A stretch of DNA of 64,000 nucleotides from Flavobacteriaceae bacterium UBA2765 (GTDB taxonomy: Bacteria > Bacteroidota > Bacteroidia > Flavobacteriales > Flavobacteriaceae): contig DEIV01000060.1 of assembly GCA_002352665.1 (NCBI GenBank), forward strand, positions 29,341 to 93,340, in the 5' to 3' direction. The notes below the pieces were generated by a model. It was not told the origin of the DNA, searched no databases, and saw only the letters and a list, made by a program, of their open reading frames with translations. The position numbers were made by a program, and so were the translations under genes. Positions within the stretch are counted from its first letter, which is position 1. Every line of letters starts with the position of its first letter. Of this stretch, positions 56,018 to 64,000 are shown piece by piece.

Positions 56018-56446
56018 ATGAGCAAACAAAATTATGCTAATCATCGACGTTTTGTCCCACTTTATCATTTTTTCACTTTATTGGGATCTCTTGTTTTATT
56101 AATTGGTTCCATTATTAATTTAACTAAATCAGGAGGTGAAAATCTATATAATGCTTCCCTAATTGCTTTTGGATCACTATTGTTACTATTGACTGCTTTT
56201 TACGCACGAGTATTTGCATTGAAAGCACAAGACAGAGCCATTAAAGCTGAAGAAAATTTTAGACATTATGTATTAACAGGTAAAGTATTAGACAGCAAAT
56301 TGACCGTGCGACAAATAATAGGCCTACGTTTTGCGTCTGATGAAGAATTCCCGGAATTGGCTAAAAAAGCTGTCTCCGAAAAATTATCTGAAAAAGCAAT
56401 TAAACAATCAATAAACAACTGGAAGGAAGATGGTTATAGAGTATGA
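56018..56446 (+). CDS. DUF6526 family membrane protein
   Basis: 142 residues. It begins MSKQNYANHRRFVPLYHF, has two transmembrane helices (about 18-35 and 45-62) and a soluble helical C-terminus (LRFASDEEFPELAKKAV). The N-terminus with QNYxNHxR is the hallmark of DUF6526. No function is known. It is transcribed alone. Confidence 0.8.
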   Translation: MSKQNYANHRRFVPLYHFFTLLGSLVLLIGSIINLTKSGGENLYNASLIAFGSLLLLLTAFYARVFALKAQDRAIKAEENFRHYVLTGKVLDSKLTVRQIIGLRFASDEEFPELAKKAVSEKLSEKAIKQSINNWKEDGYRV

Positions 56447-56576
56447 TGCCAAACTACATATTCATTTTTAAGTTCATGTGGATTGGAATAAAAACTCCTC
56501 TTCAATAATAATGAAGAGGAGATTATGTAATATAATACTGTCCATTAATACAGACAGGATAGAGATCGTTTTTTTC

Positions 56577-57239
56577 TTAATACAATCTATATCTTGGAGA
56601 TTTTATGCCTTGCATCCTAAGTGAAACCAAAGCTTGACCACGATGATGAGCAATATGCTCACTTATGAATTGAAACCCTTTTTCCTTAGAAAATTTTGGT
56701 TTGTCTGGACTAGGGTCAAAAGGCACTACAAAAGTTTCACCTAGACTTTCTGCATCCATGCTTTCATATTTTGAAATTATAGCATCATAGGCTTCTGTAA
56801 TAGATTTTATACAGGCTTCTTTAGAAGCACCCATTTCTTTTTCCACTTTTCCAATATTCTCAAATACAGCAGGATCAGTTGGCATGGGTTCGCCATTTAT
56901 AAATAGATTCAATAAAAAGTGTGAAGACATTCCTATATGTGCCATTTGTTCTCCAAAACTCCTTACTGAGTCATGTGGTTTGAAGGTATATTTATCAGCT
57001 GGCATAGCTTCGGCAATTTCTAATGTAAACGCCTTATTACCGTTTACCATACTTATAAAAGCATCAATAGCTTCTTCTTTTGCAGTTTGGTTGTCAATTT
57101 TCATAAAAGCAACTGTACTAAATACAAGTGCTCCTAACATAAAATAAATAATAGGTTTTTTGCTCACAAATGATGTACTGTTTTTGCGGATTTTCACGCC
57201 AAAGGCGGACAATTTTCGATTTTTCTTTGAATAGTTCAT
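56577..57239 (-). CDS. DinB-like metal-binding four-helix protein
   Basis: 220 residues as called; residues 46-220 are the DinB-like bundle with metal-ligand histidines in GEQMAHIGMSSHF and EHIAHHRGQALVSLRMQG. The N-terminal 45 residues contain one hydrophobic helix (PIIYFMLGALVFSTVAF). A later start at Met34 or Met46 is possible. Family members include bacillithiol transferases and proteins of unknown role. Given the possible membrane or signal segment, the location is uncertain. Confidence 0.75.
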   Translation of the reverse strand: MNYSKKNRKLSAFGVKIRKNSTSFVSKKPIIYFMLGALVFSTVAFMKIDNQTAKEEAIDAFISMVNGNKAFTLEIAEAMPADKYTFKPHDSVRSFGEQMAHIGMSSHFLLNLFINGEPMPTDPAVFENIGKVEKEMGASKEACIKSITEAYDAIISKYESMDAESLGETFVVPFDPSPDKPKFSKEKGFQFISEHIAHHRGQALVSLRMQGIKSPRYRLY

Positions 57240-57583
57240 GATTAAATAGTTTAAGTTTAAGATATGGTTAAAAATAATACTTTTAATTTAATCTGAATAA
57301 AAACTAAAATTAAAAGATATTATAGCTTTATTGTTGTGCATTTTGATTGAATTATGTCAATTCGATTGGTTTTTGGAAATGTAATGTTACAAAAACTGTA
57401 TGGAGAATAGTATTTTTTTATTTTAACAGTTCTCGATACAAAATTCTTATCAGAATTTCACTCCAACCGACATGGAGATGAGTTTTAAAATTCAAAAATG
57501 CAGAACTGGTTACAAATTCTAATAATTTTTAGAATTCTTATAATGATTAAATTTTTGTATCATTACATTTCAAAATTCAGTTT
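57240..57583. other. Divergent intergenic region upstream of nhaC
   Basis: 344 bp, AT-rich, no gene. A perfect inverted repeat AAATTCT (57441-57447) / AGAATTT (57452-57458) lies in it, and TTCAATT/AATTGA-like dyads occur near 57350. No complete TTTG/TAnnTTTG promoter was found. Confidence 0.4.
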
Positions 57584-59035
57584 ATGACAACCAAACCCAA
57601 AACAATATCCTTTTTCCAAGCATTAATACCAATCATAGCATTGGTCATTTTATTAGGATATAATGTGTTTATTTATAATGATGACGCTACCGGAGGGCCA
57701 AATCAATTCGCTTTAATTTTTGCTGGAGTAATAGCTGCTATAATTGGGTTTCTTCATAAAATTTCATATCAAGATATGTTAGAAGCTGTTAATGATAATG
57801 TGAAATCAACAGGTTCAGCAATATTTATTTTATTAATGGTAGGGGCTTTGGCCGGAACATGGTTGGTAAGCGGTGTCATTCCAACGATGATTTATTATGG
57901 TTTGCAAATTTTAAATCCTACTTATTTTTTAGCAGCAGCATTGATTATTTCATCCATCATTTCATTAGCAACCGGTAGCTCTTGGACCACCACCGCTACT
58001 ATAGGAATTGCCCTTATAGGAATAGGTAAAGCACTTGGTTTACCATTAGGCATGGTTGCCGGAGCAGTACTTTCTGGGGCGTATTTTGGAGATAAAATGT
58101 CACCACTTTCTGATACTACCAATTTGGCTCCTGCGATGGCGGGAACAGATGTTTTTACACATGTAAAATATATGGCATATACGACTGTACCATCTATAAC
58201 TATTACCTTGATAATTTTTCTGGCTTTAGGGTTTCAATATGGTGGTACTGAATTACAAGACACTTCAACATTAGTAAATAGTATTCAAAACACGTTTCAT
58301 ATTACACCATTATTATTTATTGTCCCTTTAGTTGTAATAGTAATGATTTTTAAAAAAGCAAAACCTCTAACGGCATTGTTTATCGGCACCATTTTAGCCG
58401 GTATTTTTGCTGTTATATTTCAGCCTGATATACTTATGAAAGTAGCAGGTAGTGATACGCTGGATTTTCGTTCTGCTTATAAAGGAGTGATGAATGCCAT
58501 GACAAATAGTGTTTATATTCCATCAGGGAATGAGATTTTAGATGAAAATGAATTGTTTTCTGCTGGCGGAATGCGTGGAATGCTTTCTACTATTTGGCTG
58601 ATTTTATGTGCCATGTTTTTTGGCGGAATTATGCAAGAAATTGGTGCTTTACAAAAAATTAGTGATGCCTTATTGAGTATTGCTAAATCTACTTTTGGCT
58701 TATTTGCCAGTACTACAGCAACTTGTATTTTCTTTAATGGAACTGCATCAGATCAATATTTGGCTATTGTTGTTCCGGGTAAAATGTATCAAAAGGCTTT
58801 TCAGGATAAAGGACTGGCTCCAGAGAATTTAAGTAGAACTTTAGAAGATTCGGGAACTGTAACTTCCATACTTTTCCCCTGGAATACGGGTGGAGCGTAC
58901 CAGTCAAAAACATTAGGTGTTGCCACTGGCGAATATGTGTGGTTTGCATTTTTTAATTTAATAAGCCCTATAATGACCTTAATATTTGCCTATTTTAATA
59001 TAAAAATTAGAATGTTGGCAGGAAAAAAGATTTAG
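57584..59035 (+). CDS. nhaC: Na+/H+ antiporter, NhaC family
   Basis: 483 residues, about 11 transmembrane helices. ATGSSWTTTATIGIALIGIG and LSGAYFGDKMSPLSDTTNLAPAMAG are signature stretches of NhaC. A second copy of the half-motif is FNGTASDQYLAIVVPGKMY and GTVTSILFPWNTGGAYQSKTLGV. It exchanges Na+ for H+, or may exchange other ion or organic pairs as some NhaC members do. It is monocistronic, and the second Na+ antiporter of the window after nhaD. Confidence 0.9.
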   Translation: MTTKPKTISFFQALIPIIALVILLGYNVFIYNDDATGGPNQFALIFAGVIAAIIGFLHKISYQDMLEAVNDNVKSTGSAIFILLMVGALAGTWLVSGVIPTMIYYGLQILNPTYFLAAALIISSIISLATGSSWTTTATIGIALIGIGKALGLPLGMVAGAVLSGAYFGDKMSPLSDTTNLAPAMAGTDVFTHVKYMAYTTVPSITITLIIFLALGFQYGGTELQDTSTLVNSIQNTFHITPLLFIVPLVVIVMIFKKAKPLTALFIGTILAGIFAVIFQPDILMKVAGSDTLDFRSAYKGVMNAMTNSVYIPSGNEILDENELFSAGGMRGMLSTIWLILCAMFFGGIMQEIGALQKISDALLSIAKSTFGLFASTTATCIFFNGTASDQYLAIVVPGKMYQKAFQDKGLAPENLSRTLEDSGTVTSILFPWNTGGAYQSKTLGVATGEYVWFAFFNLISPIMTLIFAYFNIKIRMLAGKKI

Positions 59036-59144
59036 ATAACATTACTACAAAAGAAGCCCTTAATGACATTGCATAACCTCTCTCGGTTTATGGTTATTTA
59101 TAACTTGTAAAAATCCCTTTCCTTGTTGAAGGCTTGATATAGGC

Positions 59145-61100
59145 TTAGATGAAAAAATTCCACACCAAACCAAACCGTACCACAAAATCACGATAAGGAT
59201 AGTTAGGGGCAGCATAATAATTAGCAGTTTTACCAAAACTAGAATTAAAATGTTCTGCTTTTAAATACAATCTGGTACGTTGTATCTGAGCGTTAATAAA
59301 AAAATCTAATACCGGATACCCACCAATTTTTTGATCATTTTGTATATGGAATTCTGACAATACAGGATTATAACTATGGGCATTGTATTCCGTAAAATAT
59401 TTTAGAGTTACACCGGTTTGTAAATATAATGGATTACCTTTAAATAAATGATCAGAAAAATACAAGCTGTTTCTAGTAACTAATTCCGGGACCCTAAAAA
59501 CAGAACTGCCTTGTGCAACTTTTTGGTACATAATAGTATTATCAAGGGCAAATTTACCAACATGTATTTCTTTAGAAACTTTTAATTTTAAATAATTAAT
59601 CGTTTTATCGGCTTGCAGAGGTTGTGCAATATCACTAAAATAAGTATAATTATCTATTTGCGTAATTTGAGCAGAGGCATTTAATAATTTGTCGGATTTT
59701 AAATCAAATAATAAACTTCTGGTACTTTCATTTTTTAGATTTTCTGACCAGTTAAAATTGATGTAATTACTTTGGTTTAATAAAAAATTTAGGTTAGGTG
59801 ATTTACTATTAGTCAGAAAGGTACCCTTAAATGTAAATAGACTATCCTGTTTAAAACTGGCAGAGGCCTTGACGAAATTGCCCACAAAATCTCCAGATAA
59901 AGTTGTTGCCGCCTCAGCATTAATATTGAATTTTTTAAAATGTGTTTGCCATGCTCCTCCAACAGAAACCGAGTTACCGTCTAGAGAAGATGGTATAAGT
60001 TTTTTTTTGAGAAAAGCCGCACTTTTATATCCGTAATTATAATTAAAATATGAAGTTTTAAATTTAACTTCACCTAGTACTATTGGCGATTTTAAAGCTA
60101 CAAATGCTTCATTGCTTGAAGTGACATAGTCTAGTTTATCATTGACAGAACTTGCAAAAGAATCTCCAAATAAATCATTGGCAGCACTTTGTGTGTAATA
60201 ATAATGTTTTCGTTCGTAATTAAGAATATGCCCCACTTTTAAATAGCTTTTTCTTTGTTGAACAGAATCATAGCTTTGCCATATTTTATAATCATGATTC
60301 AAATAATATCGATTACCTCTCAACATACTAGTAGCGTCTGTAAAATTGGTTTCTAAACGATCTCTATCACTAAAGTTAGGGTCTTTGTCCTCAAAATAAG
60401 CCAAAGACAATTCTGGTAAACCACCATTTTGGTCATTCTTCAAATCTTGGGCTGTTATATGACTTTTAAGCGTATAAGCATCATTTTTAGATTGATAGGT
60501 GTAGGTAAAACGCATATTTCCATGACTGGTAAGGGCATTTCTATATTTGCCTAAAGAACGCATTCCCTTATAGGCAATAGACATATTATGACGTTTTGAA
60601 GTGTTAAAAGTAAGTAAAGCATCTAAAAATTGACCTTGTTGCAATCCGGTTCTATATGCCAGTTCTGATGTTGGTGTTGGTACTTTATAATAATTTATAT
60701 CAGTAACTTCATAATAATTAAAATGCATGGCTCTGTTACCCATTTCCGGAAATAATGAAACCTCCGAAAAATCGTATGCTAAATGATTAAAGGTCTGTCC
60801 TTGATTATGAAAAGGCAGTAATTCAAAATTATCTTTTCTTAAGTAATTAAATTTATAATCTTTTTTGATAGTTAAGGTAGTATCGAAATATGTGGTGTCG
60901 TTATTATAAGATATCATCTTATAATCAGTATAATGTGTTTTACCACTCAGTTGTATCTCTACCATTATATCATCTTTAATGGTATCTCTTTGACTTATAT
61001 CAAATCCCTGATTTGCTCCTGATGGTCGGTTGGGAGTTATTTGAGATTGTACCACAAGGGTAAAAAATAAAATAAATATAAGAAAATAGAGTTTCTGCAT
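59145..61100 (-). CDS. Putative porin (Porin_10 type)
   Basis: 651 residues with a Sec signal (MQKLYFLIFILFFTLVVQSQ). The N-terminus contains DFSEVSLFPEMGNRAMHFNYYEVTDINYYKVPTPTSELAYRTG, a stretch typical of the Bacteroidota Porin_10 family, described here by its blocks FPEMGNRAMHF and YYKVPTPTSELAYRTG. The rest is alternating strands ending in RFGLVWNFFI. An outer-membrane barrel is likely; substrate unknown. It is encoded just upstream and divergent from rnhB, as is common in flavobacteria. Confidence 0.85.
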   Translation of the reverse strand: MQKLYFLIFILFFTLVVQSQITPNRPSGANQGFDISQRDTIKDDIMVEIQLSGKTHYTDYKMISYNNDTTYFDTTLTIKKDYKFNYLRKDNFELLPFHNQGQTFNHLAYDFSEVSLFPEMGNRAMHFNYYEVTDINYYKVPTPTSELAYRTGLQQGQFLDALLTFNTSKRHNMSIAYKGMRSLGKYRNALTSHGNMRFTYTYQSKNDAYTLKSHITAQDLKNDQNGGLPELSLAYFEDKDPNFSDRDRLETNFTDATSMLRGNRYYLNHDYKIWQSYDSVQQRKSYLKVGHILNYERKHYYYTQSAANDLFGDSFASSVNDKLDYVTSSNEAFVALKSPIVLGEVKFKTSYFNYNYGYKSAAFLKKKLIPSSLDGNSVSVGGAWQTHFKKFNINAEAATTLSGDFVGNFVKASASFKQDSLFTFKGTFLTNSKSPNLNFLLNQSNYINFNWSENLKNESTRSLLFDLKSDKLLNASAQITQIDNYTYFSDIAQPLQADKTINYLKLKVSKEIHVGKFALDNTIMYQKVAQGSSVFRVPELVTRNSLYFSDHLFKGNPLYLQTGVTLKYFTEYNAHSYNPVLSEFHIQNDQKIGGYPVLDFFINAQIQRTRLYLKAEHFNSSFGKTANYYAAPNYPYRDFVVRFGLVWNFFI

Positions 61101-61277
61101 AAAAAGTTAATTGTGGCAAAGGTAAAATATTTGTTTGATAAAATTTTGCCAAAATTTTGAATACCTGTAACCTCTAAAATAAGGAGATCGAGAATTGTAA
61201 ATATTTTTTAAAAGAATATTGCAGCTAGCATCATTAATCAAAGCGTAAACTAAAGATAAAAGCATATTTTTGTGCAA

Positions 61278-61865
61278 ATGGCATTACAACACAATTTTTC
61301 AGGGTTTACATTAGAAGCGGGTACAGACGAAGCGGGTAGAGGCTGTCTTGCCGGTCCGGTGGTGGCAGCTGCGGTGATTTTACCTAAAAAATTTGACCAT
61401 CCATTGTTAAACGATTCCAAACAATTATCCGAAAAACAACGGTTTAAATTAAAGCCAATTATAGAAAGCAAGGCATTAGCCTATGCAGTAAGTTTTATTT
61501 GGCAAGATAAAATTGATGAGATTAATATATTACAGAGCTCAATTTTAGCCATGCATACAGCCATTCAACAATTGTCTATTCAGCCTGAATTTATAATAGT
61601 AGATGGCAATAAATTTAATCCTTATAACAATATTCCACATCAAACTATTGTAAAAGGAGATAGTAAGTTTATGAGTATTGCAGCCGCATCTGTTTTGGCA
61701 AAGACCTTTAGAGATGCTTATATGGAAAAAATTCATTGTGATTTTATAGATTATAATTGGAAACAGAACAAAGGCTATCCTACAAAACAACATAGAGAAG
61801 CGATTAGGAAGAATGGAATAACCATGCATCATAGAAAGACGTTTAAATTGTTGCTGGAGTACTAG
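61278..61865 (+). CDS. rnhB: Ribonuclease HII
   Basis: 195 residues from ATG 61278; an in-frame GTG two codons earlier overlaps the TATTTTTG promoter-like box (61265-61272), so the message may be leaderless. RNase HII signatures: GTDEAGRGCLAGPVVAAAV with Asp and Glu, and DSKQLSEKQR, then SIAAASVLAKTFRD. It removes ribonucleotides from DNA. The C-terminal coding end KNGITMHHRKTFKLLLEY is repeated in decayed form at 62940-63017, on the far side of the toxin-antitoxin pair. Confidence 0.93.
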   Translation: MALQHNFSGFTLEAGTDEAGRGCLAGPVVAAAVILPKKFDHPLLNDSKQLSEKQRFKLKPIIESKALAYAVSFIWQDKIDEINILQSSILAMHTAIQQLSIQPEFIIVDGNKFNPYNNIPHQTIVKGDSKFMSIAAASVLAKTFRDAYMEKIHCDFIDYNWKQNKGYPTKQHREAIRKNGITMHHRKTFKLLLEY

Positions 61866-61889
61866 AAGTTTGAGTTATAGCCACTATCT

Positions 61890-61934
61890 TTTGTAAAATA
61901 AGAATAATGTCTTATATTTGTAGACAAATGTCTT
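61890..61934 (+). promoter_or_regulatory. Promoter and operator-like repeats of the ParS-RES module
   Basis: TTTG (61890-61893), 19 nt, TATATTTG (61913-61920) fits the Bacteroidota promoter consensus. AATGTCTT occurs twice (61906-61913 and 61927-61934), and GACA-AA-TGTC forms a short dyad (61923-61932). They straddle the start site, fitting autorepression by the antitoxin. ATG follows at 61938. Confidence 0.55.
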
Positions 61935-61937
61935 TTT

Positions 61938-62438
61938 ATGAATATTCAAAAAAAATATGATAATAATTTTAATAAAGAGATAACCTCTTTAGTAAAAGAA
62001 GTAGCCGCTGTTTATAAAATTAAGTCTACAAACAAGAGTATTAGCTACAACGACTTTCTAAACAATAAAATGTTAATTGTTCATTCTATAAGAAAAGGTA
62101 TTTCTTTTTCTTTTTTTAAAATAATTAAAAGCAACGCTCCTTTTACAGATATTGAATGGGCAGACTTTTTAAATATTTCTACAAAATCTTTGCAACGTTA
62201 TAAGAATGAAAAAAAGTTTGTTTTTAAGCCTATCCACTCAGAAAAAATTATTGAATTAGCAGAAGTTACTAATTTCGGTAACCAAGTTTTTGATACCACA
62301 AAAGATTTTTACTCTTGGTTAAATACAAGTTCTATTGCATTAGGTGCAATGATGCCCATTGAGTTATTAAAAAATTCATATGGTAAAGAAATGGTGATGG
62401 AAGAATTAAATCGAATTGATCAAGGTGTTTTTGTGTAA
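61938..62438 (+). CDS. MbcA/ParS/Xre-type antitoxin
   Basis: 166 residues. The N-terminal helical/Xre-like half has ADFLNISTKSLQRYKNEKKF (a degenerate HTH). The C-terminal half has the DUF2384 pattern: ELAEVTNFGNQVFDTTKDFYSWLNTSSIALGAMMPIELLKNSYGKEMV in blocks FGNQVFD, SSIALGAMMP, PIELL. These proteins bind and block RES toxins and repress their own promoter. The toxin gene starts 30 nt downstream. Bounded on both sides by copies of the rnhB end. Confidence 0.88.
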   Translation: MNIQKKYDNNFNKEITSLVKEVAAVYKIKSTNKSISYNDFLNNKMLIVHSIRKGISFSFFKIIKSNAPFTDIEWADFLNISTKSLQRYKNEKKFVFKPIHSEKIIELAEVTNFGNQVFDTTKDFYSWLNTSSIALGAMMPIELLKNSYGKEMVMEELNRIDQGVFV

Positions 62439-62468
62439 TTCCTTCAAATTTAAATCAGCTATGATATA

Positions 62469-62927
62469 ATGCAAGTTTTTAGACTTTCTCGAAAAAAATA
62501 CGCTTCGGAATTATCCGGAATTGGAGCTTCAAAATCAGGAAATCGCTGGAATTCAAAAGGAACTGAGATTATTTATTGTGCGGACAGTAGGGCTTTAGCT
62601 ATGGCAGAAATTTCTGTTCATTTAAGTTTGGTAACATTACCAAAAGATTTTGTAATGTTAGAAATTAATATTCCCAAATCTGTTAATATTCAAGTTTTAA
62701 GCAAGAAGATACTTCCTGAAAATTGGAATGATTTCCCCCATATTTATAAAACTCAACAAATTGGCGACAATTTTATCTACGCAAGCAAAATTGGTGTATT
62801 AAAAGTACCTTCAGCGGTTGTTAAAGGTGATTTTAATTATTTGATAAACCCGCATCATAAAGATTTTAAAAGGATGAAAATTGTAAATTTTTATGATTTT
62901 CCCTTTGATAGTAGAATGTACTTATAA
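62469..62927 (+). CDS. RES-domain toxin (NAD+ phosphorylase/glycohydrolase type)
   Basis: 152 residues with the RES order: Arg5 region (VFRLSRKKY), GIGASKSGNRWNSKGTEIIYCAD (Arg26 and Ser), and AMAEISVHLSL with Glu47. Family members (MbcT, ParT-related) deplete NAD+ or modify targets. The size fits single-domain RES toxins. It is the second gene of the antitoxin-toxin operon; the start is ATG 62469. Confidence 0.88.
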   Translation: MQVFRLSRKKYASELSGIGASKSGNRWNSKGTEIIYCADSRALAMAEISVHLSLVTLPKDFVMLEINIPKSVNIQVLSKKILPENWNDFPHIYKTQQIGDNFIYASKIGVLKVPSAVVKGDFNYLINPHHKDFKRMKIVNFYDFPFDSRMYL

Positions 62928-62939
62928 TAGTGATGTTTA

Positions 62940-63017
62940 AAAAGCGTAATTGGTATAATTATGAAAATTGGAATTTCCGTACATCATAGAAATACGTATA
63001 GATTGTTGCCGAATTAA
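62940..63017 (+). pseudogene. rnhB: Decayed second copy of the rnhB 3' end
   Basis: The frame at 62961-63017 reads MKIGISVHHRNTYRLLPN then TAA, matching the end of RNase HII (KNGITMHHRKTFKLLLEY). The DNA agrees at about 41 of 53 aligned positions, including CATCATAGAAA and ATTGTTGC. Upstream AAAGCG-TTGG resembles the preceding EAIR codons, broken by about ten extra bases and a stop. This fragment cannot encode a functional enzyme. It lies just past the RES toxin gene and so brackets the module with rnhB. Confidence 0.75.
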
Positions 63018-63116
63018 CTAAATTTTAATCTAAATAGTTTTTTCCCTTTTTTAAAAATTTTATTGCCTTCAAATGTTTCTTTTATTAACTTTGGAATATT
63101 CAAGAGAAACAATATC

Positions 63117-63941
63117 ATGACCATCACCTATCAACCTACAGAGGTTTTAAAGCCTTATGTAGCTTATTATTATTCCATAAAATGGGAAAGATGTAATTAT
63201 AAAGATGGCATTTATGAATTATTGTTGCCAAGTGGTATGTGTTTTATGAGTTTTCAATTGACAGGGAGATTCACGGGCATAATTGATAATAGGAAAATTA
63301 AACCAAAAAAATATTACACTATGGGTCAGCAAACAGACAAGTATATCATGTTCTCTGATAATGATGTGATTGAATTGGAAGGAGCCGCATTTACACCCAC
63401 CGGATTATATCACCTCTTTGGTTGTAATATGGTAAATTTAATTAATAACCCCATTGACACTCAGCTCTTAATAGAAGATTTAAGAGATGGCTTTACTCAA
63501 GAATATGCATCAGAAATGGATCCAATAAATAGAATCAATCTTATAGAAAATTTATTGATAAACCAAACTCAGAAACACTTTTCTAAGGCCAATATCATTG
63601 ATACCGCCATAGCTATGATTAGAAGGCATAAAGGTTGTTGGTCAATAAAACAAATTACAGATAAATTGAATGTGAGTGAACGTTATTTTCAAAAAATGTT
63701 TAAATTGATGATAGGCATTACACCTTCAACCTATAATCGAATTATACGTTTTAATTGTTTATTCGCCGAAATGAAATCAGTATCTCCACAAGATTATAAT
63801 ACCTTAAGTTCGCTGTATTATTATTTTGATTTTGCTCATTTTTCAAAAGATTTTAAAAAATATTGTGGAGAAAGCCCTTCTAAATTTAATATTGAACAAT
63901 TCCATTTTTTAAAAGAGAATTGGGTTGATAAGTATCTTTAA
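63117..63941 (+). CDS. AraC-family transcriptional regulator
   Basis: 274 residues from ATG 63117; an in-frame TTG at 63063 would add 18 residues with no family support. The N-terminal part (about 1-150) is a cupin-like sensing domain (VAYYYSIKWE, LLPSGMCFMSFQLTG). The C-terminal AraC HTH pair is about 180-270: WSIKQITDKLNVSERYFQKMFKLMIGITPSTYNRI and YYFDFAHFSKDFKKYCGESPSKF, with the usual second helix. Effector and targets are unknown. Confidence 0.88.
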   Translation: MTITYQPTEVLKPYVAYYYSIKWERCNYKDGIYELLLPSGMCFMSFQLTGRFTGIIDNRKIKPKKYYTMGQQTDKYIMFSDNDVIELEGAAFTPTGLYHLFGCNMVNLINNPIDTQLLIEDLRDGFTQEYASEMDPINRINLIENLLINQTQKHFSKANIIDTAIAMIRRHKGCWSIKQITDKLNVSERYFQKMFKLMIGITPSTYNRIIRFNCLFAEMKSVSPQDYNTLSSLYYYFDFAHFSKDFKKYCGESPSKFNIEQFHFLKENWVDKYL

Positions 63942-64000
63942 ATAATTCCCCTTTACCTGCTCTGTTGGAGCCATGTTACACCTTCATGTTGCCATTTCAG

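Overview
The window is an AT-rich chromosomal segment of a member of the Bacteroidota, almost certainly a marine-type Flavobacteriaceae. This rests on the gene content (SusC/SusD pair, type B L31, ExbB-ExbD-TonB with FolC, LytS/LytTR two-component pair, Porin_10-type and CRTAC1-type secreted proteins, NhaC/NhaD sodium antiporters) and on promoters of the Bacteroidota TTTG/TAnnTTTG kind. Most of it is ordinary core genome. Accessory material is concentrated at 28-35.5 kb and 61.9-63.0 kb.

Layout. 1-9.2 kb: tail of an unidentified gene, a left-handed beta-helix transferase, rpmE2 divergent from a glutaminyl cyclase lipoprotein (two interlocked promoters), a beta-helix lipoprotein, a secreted amidohydrolase, then a same-strand run SDR - SprT-like - mannose-1-phosphate guanylyltransferase - DUF389. 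9.2-18.1 kb: nitrogen assimilation on the minus strand, gltB-gltD (TAATG overlap) and a porin-P-II-amtB operon. 18.4-27.9 kb: a TruA paralogue, acyl-CoA dehydrogenase, anmK, a Glu/Leu/Phe/Val dehydrogenase, nhaD, and exbB-exbD-tonB-folC.

28-35.5 kb is the accessory zone. It starts with tRNA-Val(UAC) and its repeats. Next comes a GC-richer two-gene cassette: a secreted laminin-G-like protein divergent from a membrane-anchored HTH protein with a periplasmic laminin-G-like domain. The cassette is bounded by a 21/23 direct repeat. It is followed by a three-gene HipB-HipS-HipT-type toxin-antitoxin operon with twin operator palindromes, an unrecognised 232-residue protein, and tRNA-Val(GAC) with an exact 115-bp tandem array ending in a second copy of the tRNA 3' end and terminator.

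35.5-55.5 kb: a HAD phosphatase, then an amino-sugar (GlcNAc/chitin-type) utilisation locus. This has a GH20 hexosaminidase, a NagB fused to a PIG-L deacetylase, a LytS/LytTR pair, a FucP/NagP-type sugar permease, a NagX-like membrane acyltransferase, SusC/SusD and two FG-GAP/VCBS lipoproteins. The inferred flow is SusCD uptake, GH20 cleavage, inner-membrane import, then deacetylation and deamination by the fusion enzyme. No sugar kinase is visible in the window. 55.5-64 kb: DUF6526, DinB-like, NhaC, putative porin, RNase HII, a ParS/Xre-RES toxin-antitoxin pair bounded by a decayed second copy of the rnhB 3' end, and an AraC-type regulator.

Functional names rest on motifs read by eye; no database search was possible. 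The most original observations are the repeat-bounded cassette at 28.7-31.8 kb, the rnhB 3'-end duplication around the RES module, the tRNA-linked 115-bp array, the twin operators of the split HipA system and the interlocked divergent promoters at 1.3 kb.
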